Assembly (NCBI GenBank): GCA_900548125.1
Contig: URJN01000141.1
Coordinates: 1-5,916, forward strand
Reading direction: 5' to 3'
DNA from: an uncultured Eubacteriales bacterium
GTDB taxonomy: Bacteria > Bacillota > Clostridia > Christensenellales > Aristaeellaceae
DNA length: 5,916 nucleotides
The position numbers were made by a program, and so were the translations under genes. This document shows positions 1 through 5,075 of this stretch, piece after piece (the first letter of the stretch is position 1; each line of letters begins with the position of its first letter). The notes under the pieces are model-generated. The model was not told where the DNA came from. It was given only the letters and a program-made list of their open reading frames with translations, and did not search any database.

Positions 1-97
1 GCGCGTCTGCCGCAGGCAGAGGACAGCGCCCCTATGCGAGTTTCCCGGAGCGGCAGCCCCATCGTTCCTTCTCCCAAAAAAACGAAGGAGTAAAGCC
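1..97 (+). other. pheA upstream region, possible 3' end of an unidentified gene
   Basis: No complete gene fits here. All three forward frames are open from the window edge: one stops with TAA at 91-93, one stops with TGA at 99-101 (overlapping the pheA ATG as ATGA), and the third runs straight into pheA. None of the three short translations resembles a family I recognise, so the upstream gene cannot be named, although another aromatic-pathway gene would be the usual neighbour. The stretch holds a perfect 6-bp inverted repeat (TCTGCC at 6-11, GGCAGA at 15-20) and a second one over the pheA ribosome binding site. No convincing promoter and no Phe-rich leader peptide is visible. Confidence 0.4.
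66..90 (+). promoter_or_regulatory. pheA ribosome binding site inside an inverted repeat
   Basis: The ribosome binding site GAAGGAG (84-90) lies 7 bases before the ATG at 98 and fixes that start. TCCTTC (66-71) is exactly complementary to GAAGGA (84-89), with a 12-base A-rich loop between them, so the mRNA could fold over its own ribosome binding site. The pairing is visible; any role in controlling translation is inference, and a 6-bp stem with a 12-base loop is only modestly stable. Confidence 0.45.
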
Positions 98-1210
98 ATG
101 AGAGATTTGGAAGACTGCCGAAAAGAGATTGACGAAATCGACGCTGAGATTGTGAAGCTCTTTGAAAGAAGAATGAATGTCAGCCATGACATCGCGCTGT
201 ATAAGCAGGCACATTATATGGACATTCTCAACCCCGCGCGGGAGGACGCCGTACTGCGCTCCCGCGCGCATCAGGCGGCGTCGCCCGAGCTGGCGCAGAG
301 CGTGATGAGCCTTTTTGGGGAAATCATGCGTCTGTCCCGCGAGGAGCAGCGGCGTTATCTGGAAGCGCAGACGGAAACCCGACTCATTGCGTACAGCGGT
401 GTGCCGGGCGCATACAGCGAAAGCGCGGTCGTCGGTTTCTTCGGCGAGGAATGCGAACGGGTGAACTACAAAACGTTTGAGGAGGTCTTTCTCGCGGTTG
501 CGGACGGCAAGGCACGTTACGGCGTTGTGCCGGTAGAGAATTCTTCCTCCGGTTCGGTCAACGATGTATATGATTTGCTGGGCAAATATGCCTGCCATAT
601 CGTCGGCGAACAGCTTGTTCGGGTAGAACACTGCCTGCTCGGCGTGCCGGGCGCGAAGGTCGAGGATATTCAGACGGTATTCAGCCATGAGCAGGGCTTT
701 GCACAGTGTCCCGCGTTTTTGGGTGAGCATCCCGATTGGGTCAAAACACCGTATTTCAACACGGCTATCGCCGCAAAGCATGTCGCGCAGATGGGGGATA
801 AGCACTGCGCGGCAATCGCGTCCCGACTTGCGGCGAAGCACTACGGGCTGGAGATTCTTGCGCCGGATATTCACACGTTCAGCGGCAATCACACCCGCTT
901 TGTCATCGTCAGCGCGTCGCCTACGCCGATTGGCATTCCGGATAAGGCGACCGTCACCTTTACCCTGCGCCATGAGCGCGGCACGCTGATGCGCGCGCTG
1001 TCCAGCTTTGTGGCGATGGGCATGAACATGACGCACATCGAGTCCCGCCCGCTGCATGATTCGAACTGGGAGTATTGCTTCTATGTCGATTTGACGGGCA
1101 ATCTGCGCGATGACCATCTTGGCGTGCTGATGGGGTCGCTGCAAAGCGACTGCGAGAACTGCCGTTTGCTGGGCGTCTATCAGGCAGCGGAGGAACGGAC
1201 GCATGGTTAA
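98..1210 (+). CDS. pheA: bifunctional chorismate mutase / prephenate dehydratase (PheA)
   Basis: Cytoplasmic enzyme that rearranges chorismate to prephenate and then decarboxylates and dehydrates it to phenylpyruvate, the precursor of phenylalanine. The protein has 370 residues, normal for the fused enzyme. Residues 1-90 are an AroQ-type chorismate mutase with the expected active-site series R8, R25, K36, R48, E49, S80 and Q84, which lines up with the E. coli PheA residues. Residues about 95-270 are the dehydratase, with GVVPVENSSSGSV at 142-154, FSHEQ at 195-199 and the TRF motif at 266-268. Residues about 283-365 are an ACT domain with ESRP at 315-318, the usual phenylalanine-binding signature, so feedback inhibition by Phe is likely. 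The companion GAL motif reads GTL (295-297). The ATG at 98 is chosen for its strong GAAGGAG site. The 3' end overlaps aroK by 8 bases, indicating co-transcription and probably translational coupling. Confidence 0.96.
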   Translation: MRDLEDCRKEIDEIDAEIVKLFERRMNVSHDIALYKQAHYMDILNPAREDAVLRSRAHQAASPELAQSVMSLFGEIMRLSREEQRRYLEAQTETRLIAYSGVPGAYSESAVVGFFGEECERVNYKTFEEVFLAVADGKARYGVVPVENSSSGSVNDVYDLLGKYACHIVGEQLVRVEHCLLGVPGAKVEDIQTVFSHEQGFAQCPAFLGEHPDWVKTPYFNTAIAAKHVAQMGDKHCAAIASRLAAKHYGLEILAPDIHTFSGNHTRFVIVSASPTPIGIPDKATVTFTLRHERGTLMRALSSFVAMGMNMTHIESRPLHDSNWEYCFYVDLTGNLRDDHLGVLMGSLQSDCENCRLLGVYQAAEERTHG

Positions 1211-1718
1211 GCCGATTCTGCTCATCGGCATGATGGGATGCGGCAAAAGCACGCTGGGGCGGATGCTTGCCAAGCGGCTGGGCAAGGCGTTTATTGATCT
1301 GGATGGGGAGATCGAGCGGCGCGAGGGAAGGAGCATTCCCGATATCTTTGCCGCGGAGGGCGACGCGGGGTTCAGAAAATATGAAACGGCGGCACTCCTT
1401 GACGCGCTTTGCGCGGATGACGCCGTGATTGCAACCGGCGGCGGCATCGTCACGCGGGAAGAAAACATAGCGGCGATGCGGGAAAAGGGGCTTGTCGTCT
1501 GGCTCTGCCGTCCGCTGGAGGAGATTATCGCCGATGTTCGGCAGGATACGCGCCCGAACCTTGCAGGGAACAAGGAAGAGCGCATGCGCACGCTCTACGC
1601 TCAGCGGGAGGCGCTGTATCAAAAAGCCGCGCATATGCGCTTTTGCAACAGTGCGCCGCCGAAAAAGTCGGCGCGGATGCTGGAAGAAGAAATTCGGAAG
1701 ACACTTGGGGAAGGCTGA
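1203..1718 (+). CDS. aroK: shikimate kinase (AroK/AroL type)
   Basis: Cytoplasmic kinase that phosphorylates shikimate with ATP to shikimate 3-phosphate, the fifth step of the chorismate pathway. The protein has 171 residues, the normal size. The Walker A loop GMMGCGKST is at residues 9-17. Shikimate-contacting D34 and R58 and the glycine triplet G79-G81 stand at the positions known from E. coli AroK. The LID arginine is R117, in RPNL rather than the commoner RPLL. The late R..LY..R..LY signature is at about 129-139, with R135 as the probable substrate arginine. The start at 1203 has GGAGG at 1189-1193 inside the end of pheA, 9 bases upstream. It shares an operon with pheA: AroK feeds chorismate synthesis and PheA draws it off to phenylalanine. 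aroK is used as the generic symbol; aroL cannot be excluded by sequence reading alone. Confidence 0.95.
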   Translation: MVKPILLIGMMGCGKSTLGRMLAKRLGKAFIDLDGEIERREGRSIPDIFAAEGDAGFRKYETAALLDALCADDAVIATGGGIVTREENIAAMREKGLVVWLCRPLEEIIADVRQDTRPNLAGNKEERMRTLYAQREALYQKAAHMRFCNSAPPKKSARMLEEEIRKTLGEG

Positions 1719-1730
1719 AACACGAACAGA

Positions 1731-1761
1731 GCGTCATGGCTTGCCAAAACGGGCGTGACGC
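1731..1761 (+). promoter_or_regulatory. stem-loop 1 in the aroK-MBOAT gap
   Basis: GCGTCATG (1731-1738) pairs with CGTGACGC (1754-1761) over 8 bp with one G-U wobble, leaving a 15-base loop. No T-run follows it, so it is not a classical intrinsic terminator. It could be a processing or stability element between the aromatic genes and the acyltransferase pair, or part of a leader. The function is unknown. Confidence 0.4.
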
Positions 1762-1768
1762 GGAGGGC

Positions 1769-1793
1769 GGGGCAATGCCTCAAAGGCTGCCTC
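1769..1793 (+). promoter_or_regulatory. stem-loop 2 before the MBOAT gene
   Basis: A compact hairpin: GGGGCA (1769-1774) pairs with TGCCTC (1788-1793, one G-U), and inside it GCCT (1777-1780) pairs with AGGC (1784-1787) around a CAA loop, with an AT bulge on the left arm. It ends 5 bases before the GGAG ribosome binding site (1799-1802) of the MBOAT gene and contains the start codon of a 12-codon micro-ORF. There is no T-run, so termination is unlikely; a translational role is possible but unproven. Confidence 0.4.
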
Positions 1794-1813
1794 GATTCGG
1801 AGAAAAAAGATGA
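1775..1813 (+). CDS. 12-codon micro-ORF, ATGA-coupled to the MBOAT gene
   Basis: ATG at 1775 opens a 12-codon frame (MPQRLPRFGEKR) that stops with TGA at 1811-1813, overlapping the MBOAT ATG at 1810 as ATGA. A good ribosome binding site, GGAGG at 1762-1766, lies 8 bases upstream. The peptide matches nothing I know and is basic. If translated, its likely role is to deliver ribosomes to the MBOAT start by termination-reinitiation and to open stem-loop 2, in which its start codon lies. The MBOAT gene also has its own GGAG site, so coupling is not required, and an ORF this short could be chance. Confidence 0.3.
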   Translation: MPQRLPRFGEKR

Positions 1814-3366
1814 CATTATTTCTGCTCGCCGCCTACGGCTTTGCCTGCGCGGCGGTTTATCATGTCTGCCCGGCGAGGTTTCGCTGGGTGGCGCTGCTGG
1901 CGGTCAGCTATGGCTTCTATGCGTCGCGCAGCCTGCCGGGGCTTCCGTTTATCCTGACGACGACGCTGACAACGTGGCTCGGCGCGCGTATCATCGGGAA
2001 GATTGGGGAAGCGAGCCGCGCGCGTCTGCGCGAGGGGAAGGCCTCGCTTTCGCCCGATGAAAAGAAAAAGCTCAAAGCCGAAGCGAAGGTGAAACAGCGT
2101 GCATGGATGCTTGGCACGCTGCTGCTGAACTTCGGCTTGCTTGCCGTGCTGAAATACACGGACGATGTGCGCGGCTGGTTTGGGCGCGAACCGCTGGGGC
2201 TGCTCCTGCCGCTGGGCATCAGCTTCTACACGTTCCAGTCCATGGGCTATCTGCTGGATGTATACAACGGCAAATATGCGCCGGAAAGGAATCCGGCGCG
2301 GTTTGCGCTGTTCGTTTCGTTCTTCCCGCAGCTGATTCAGGGACCGATTGGACGCTATGACCGGATGAAGGAGCAGTTTGAAACAGGCGGCGCGCCGGTC
2401 AACGTCGAAAAAAGTGCCCTGCTGATGCTCTGGGGTCTGTTTAAAAAGATGGTCATCGCAGACCGTGCGCTTCCGCTGGTTTCCGCCGTGTTTTCGGAAA
2501 ACGTGGGCGAATGGGGCGGCGCGGTGACGGTGCTGGGCGTGCTGGCGTATTCCTTGCAGCAATACTGCGATTTTTCGGGCGGTATCGACTTGGTCGCCGG
2601 CATTGCGGAGCTGTTCGGCATCCGTCTGGCGGAGAATTTCAAACGCCCGTATTTTGCCGTATCGCTGGGCGATTTCTGGCGGCGGTGGCACATCAGTCTG
2701 GGTGCATGGATGCGCGACTATGTGTTCTATCCGTTTGCGCTGTGCAAGCCGGTGGCGCGGCTCTCCAAGGGCGCCAAGAAGGTTTTCGGCGCGTCGTTTG
2801 CTCGTGCGCTTCCCGCGGCACTGGGCAATCTGCTCGTGTTCCTGCTGGTCGGCGTATGGCACGGCGCGACGAGCAACTATATCCTCTGGGGTTTGTATAA
2901 CGGCGTGATTCTCGCGTTTACCGCGCTGATGGAGCCGACGTACAAGCGGATGAACGAAAGCCTGCCGCGGCTGACGGCGGCGAAGGGCTTCCATGTTTTC
3001 CGCGTTCTGCGGACATTTGTCATCGTCAACATCGGTTGGTTCTTTGACCGCTGCGCTCATGCCGCCGATGCTTTTGGAATGCTTGGAACGGTGGTGAGAC
3101 GGCCGAAGATGGCTCAGCTGAGCATGGAAACGCTGCAAAAGCTCGGCGTGAGCGCGGTGGATGCCCGCGTGCTGGCGGCGGGCACACTGCTGCTGTTTGC
3201 CGTCTCCCTTGCGGAGGAAAACGGAAAGGACGTCCGCGGCTGGCTGGCGGCGCGCGCCCTGCCGATTCGCTGGGCAATCCTGATGACGGGCGTGCTTGCG
3301 GTGCTGCTGATGGGCGTTTGGGGAAGCGGCTTCAGCGAAGCGAGCTTCATTTACTTTAACTTTTGA
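1810..3366 (+). CDS. MBOAT family membrane O-acyltransferase (AlgI/DltB/PatA-like)
   Basis: Integral membrane protein of 518 residues that, by family, takes an acyl group (usually acetyl) from a cytoplasmic donor and passes it across the membrane to a partner that modifies an extracellular polymer. Signatures in order: GISFYTFQSMGYLLDVY (136-152), FFPQLIQGPIGRY (171-183), YCDFSGG (252-258), GDFWRRWHISLG (287-298, with H294) and GVWHG (348-352), whose H351 matches the invariant catalytic histidine of AlgI. About ten hydrophobic segments are readable. A Lys/Glu-rich cytoplasmic loop spans about 64-97. The C-terminus SFIYFNF is the usual ending of bacterial AlgI-like proteins, so the gene looks intact. 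GGAG at 1799-1802, 7 bases upstream, supports the ATG at 1810. The SGNH partner gene starts 12 bases after its stop. No dltA or dltC is present, so a DltB role is less likely than acylation of a polysaccharide, teichoic-type polymer or peptidoglycan. The substrate is unknown. Confidence 0.92.
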   Translation: MTLFLLAAYGFACAAVYHVCPARFRWVALLAVSYGFYASRSLPGLPFILTTTLTTWLGARIIGKIGEASRARLREGKASLSPDEKKKLKAEAKVKQRAWMLGTLLLNFGLLAVLKYTDDVRGWFGREPLGLLLPLGISFYTFQSMGYLLDVYNGKYAPERNPARFALFVSFFPQLIQGPIGRYDRMKEQFETGGAPVNVEKSALLMLWGLFKKMVIADRALPLVSAVFSENVGEWGGAVTVLGVLAYSLQQYCDFSGGIDLVAGIAELFGIRLAENFKRPYFAVSLGDFWRRWHISLGAWMRDYVFYPFALCKPVARLSKGAKKVFGASFARALPAALGNLLVFLLVGVWHGATSNYILWGLYNGVILAFTALMEPTYKRMNESLPRLTAAKGFHVFRVLRTFVIVNIGWFFDRCAHAADAFGMLGTVVRRPKMAQLSMETLQKLGVSAVDARVLAAGTLLLFAVSLAEENGKDVRGWLAARALPIRWAILMTGVLAVLLMGVWGSGFSEASFIYFNF

Positions 3367-3371
3367 GGAGG
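3365..3371 (+). promoter_or_regulatory. ribosome binding site deciding the SGNH gene start
   Basis: GAGGAGG begins inside the TGA stop of the MBOAT gene and ends 7 bases before the ATG at 3379. An in-frame TTG at 3373 is only one base beyond the site, too close to be used, so the ATG at 3379 is taken as the start. The overlap of this site with the upstream stop fits translational coupling of the two genes. Confidence 0.75.
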
Positions 3372-3378
3372 CTTGACC

Positions 3379-4788
3379 ATGAAAAAGAAGATAGGCGGTT
3401 TCCTCAAGGCGATGCTATTCTGTGCGCTGACGCTGGGCATGGTGGCGGGCGTCAGCAAGCTGGTCGAGCGCAAGGAAAGCGTCGAAAAGATGAAGCCGTT
3501 TCTTGACCGCGCGGGGGAATACGATGTGCTGTTCCTCGGCGACAGCATCATGAATACCGGCGTATTTCCGATGGAGATGTGGGAAAAATACGGCATAACG
3601 GGCTACAATATCGCCAGCTACGGCAACACGCTGCCCATCAGCTATTGGGCACTTCAAAACGCGCTGGATTACGCCGATCCGAAGCTCGTTGTGCTGGATG
3701 TTCAGGGAACGAGCAAGACCTATAAACTTTCGGGCAACAGCAGCGATGTGCATACGGCGTTTGACTGCTACCCCATCAGCTGGACAAAGATCGCCGCGCT
3801 TGACGACCTGATGGATGATCCCTACGCGGTGGACGACAGCGGCGTTGCCTATGCCGATATGAAATGGGAGTACTTGTTTACGCTCGGCAAGTATCATTCC
3901 CGCTGGAGCGAGCTGACGAGCGAGGATTTCCATCCGATATACAATCGGGAAAAGGGCGCGAAGAGCGTCATGGCCGTTGCGGATGCGCAGGATTACGACC
4001 TCATCGACGAATACAGGGCGACGGAGGAAAACGGACAATGGGGCTTTATCTATCTGCGCAGAATCATCGAGGATTGTCAGAAAAGGGGAATCGACGTTCT
4101 GCTGGTGCATCTGCCCTATCCCGCGTCGGAGGAACAGCAGATGGATGCCAATGCGGTTTACTATATCGCCGAGGAATACGGCGTGGATTATATCGACTTT
4201 GTCAGCATGAATCAGGTGGCAGACTATGCGACGGACTGCTTTGATGCACACGAGCATCTGAACCCGTCCGGCGCGAGGAAGGTTTCGGACTATCTGGGCA
4301 GATACATTTCCGAACATTACGATATTGCCGACCATCGGGGAGAAGAAAAATACGCCGCGTGGGAAACGGACGCGCAGACCTACCGAGAGAAAAAGCTCGC
4401 GGATATGGGGGCGCAAGCCGATATTGAACGCGTGCTGATGCTGCTGCATGACGACGATTTTTCCATTGAGGTGGACATCGGCGCGGGTTCTGCGCTCTTT
4501 GAAAGCGAAAAGCAGATGACGCTGATGCAGAATATCGCAAGGGAACACATCTTTGAGGAGGATCTGTTCTCCAAGTGGTCAAACAGCCTGTTCCCGCTGG
4601 AGCGACTGGAGGAAGCGGCGGAAAACGGACAGAGCTATCGCCTTGTCGTGAACCGAGGGACAGGCGTGATTGTGGAAGAAGTCGGCAAAGCGAGCGAAGC
4701 GGGCGTCAAAGTGAAGGTGCTGGATCGGGACGATGGTATGGTTCTTTTGGAAAAGGAATTTGATGAGAACCTCTGTTTGACAAAATGA
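3379..4788 (+). CDS. membrane-anchored SGNH-type acyltransferase partner (AlgJ/AlgX/DltD-like)
   Basis: A 469-residue protein with an N-terminal signal anchor (MKKK then a hydrophobic stretch at about 5-25), placing the rest outside the cell. Residues about 49-310 form an SGNH-like domain. LFLGDS at 51-56 gives the probable nucleophile S56. A core strand and loop LLVHLPYP lies at 241-248. The C-terminal block DAHEHLNPSGA (289-299) supplies the probable Asp (D289) and His (H293; H291 is possible). Such proteins accept the acyl group delivered by an MBOAT protein and transfer it to a surface glycan, or remove it. The paired upstream MBOAT gene, 12 bases away, makes transfer the likelier role. 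Residues about 310-469 are an acidic alpha/beta-looking extension that I cannot name, ending with a strand-turn-strand around VKVKVLDRDDG. It differs from true DltD, and no D-alanylation genes are nearby. The specific substrate is unknown. Confidence 0.82.
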   Translation: MKKKIGGFLKAMLFCALTLGMVAGVSKLVERKESVEKMKPFLDRAGEYDVLFLGDSIMNTGVFPMEMWEKYGITGYNIASYGNTLPISYWALQNALDYADPKLVVLDVQGTSKTYKLSGNSSDVHTAFDCYPISWTKIAALDDLMDDPYAVDDSGVAYADMKWEYLFTLGKYHSRWSELTSEDFHPIYNREKGAKSVMAVADAQDYDLIDEYRATEENGQWGFIYLRRIIEDCQKRGIDVLLVHLPYPASEEQQMDANAVYYIAEEYGVDYIDFVSMNQVADYATDCFDAHEHLNPSGARKVSDYLGRYISEHYDIADHRGEEKYAAWETDAQTYREKKLADMGAQADIERVLMLLHDDDFSIEVDIGAGSALFESEKQMTLMQNIAREHIFEEDLFSKWSNSLFPLERLEEAAENGQSYRLVVNRGTGVIVEEVGKASEAGVKVKVLDRDDGMVLLEKEFDENLCLTK

Positions 4789-4800
4789 GTTGACTCTAAC

Positions 4801-4824
4801 AAAAAAGCCTCCCTTTCGGGAGAC
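4801..4824 (-). terminator. intrinsic terminator for leftward (minus-strand) transcription
   Basis: Read on the minus strand, GTCTCCC, a GAAA tetraloop and GGGAGGC make a 7-bp stem (one G-U) closed by a GNRA loop, followed at once by six Ts (the A-run at 4801-4806 on the plus strand). On the plus strand the same arms have a C-A mismatch and no T-run follows, so it is a poor rightward terminator. It should end a convergent transcript entering from the right; no such gene is visible in the window. It starts 13 bases after the stop of the SGNH gene. Confidence 0.65.
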
Positions 4825-4856
4825 GCAGAGTGTAGACAAAGGGGCTGTCAAGCTAA

Positions 4857-5075
4857 CAATACCGATATTTCAAGGGTAAAACTAAGGAACTTCTGAATTT
4901 AATCGAGGCTATAAATGAACGGCTAGAATATGGCATAATAAAGCCAACAAATAAGGGCGTTGAAAAAGTGAAGCAGGGAACGTTTACTGACATTGAGTAC
5001 AGCGGTCGTAAAAAGAAGACAAGACGAGAAGAATTTCTTGAGATCATGGATGAAATTATTCCATGGGATGAATGA
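4857..5075 (+). other. open frame running into the transposase N-terminus
   Basis: The frame that encodes the transposase N-terminus is open from 4857 (after TAA at 4854-4856) to TGA at 5073-5075. Before the likely transposase start (GTG at 4968) it reads as protein-like, Lys/Glu-rich, helix-forming residues (for example ELLNLIEAINERLEYG) with AT-rich codons. There is no ATG at its head. It could be the tail of an unrelated gene captured or interrupted by the element, a longer transposase N-terminus, or chance. I do not recognise a family. Confidence 0.3.

Noticed and set aside
1..97. Phe-rich leader peptide attenuator for pheA
   Set aside because: No frame in the visible leader has a run of Phe codons, and no terminator hairpin with a T-run precedes pheA.
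32..1591. Long minus-strand open frame (519 codons) opposite pheA and aroK
   Set aside because: It is antisense to two genes with complete family motifs, has no recognisable domain, and spans the overlap of both. Long antisense frames are common opposite GC-rich genes.
1755..2060. Alternative forward frame starting at 1755 before the MBOAT gene
   Set aside because: It runs into the MBOAT coding region in another frame and lacks any recognisable domain; the MBOAT start at 1810 is better supported.
1816..3138. Minus-strand open frame (440 codons) opposite the MBOAT gene
   Set aside because: The translation is rich in Arg, Gln and His with no motif, and the opposite strand is an intact MBOAT gene.
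3415..4548. Minus-strand open frame (377 codons) opposite the SGNH gene
   Set aside because: It mirrors a gene with clear signal anchor and SGNH blocks; no family features and no supporting ribosome binding site were seen.
1810..4788. Part of a dlt (D-alanylation) operon
   Set aside because: No dltA ligase or dltC carrier gene is present, and the SGNH protein has an additional C-terminal domain unlike DltD.
4777..4805. Promoter with TTGACA at 4777-4782
   Set aside because: No TATAAT-like hexamer lies 16-18 bases downstream, and the hexamer falls in the end of the SGNH coding region.
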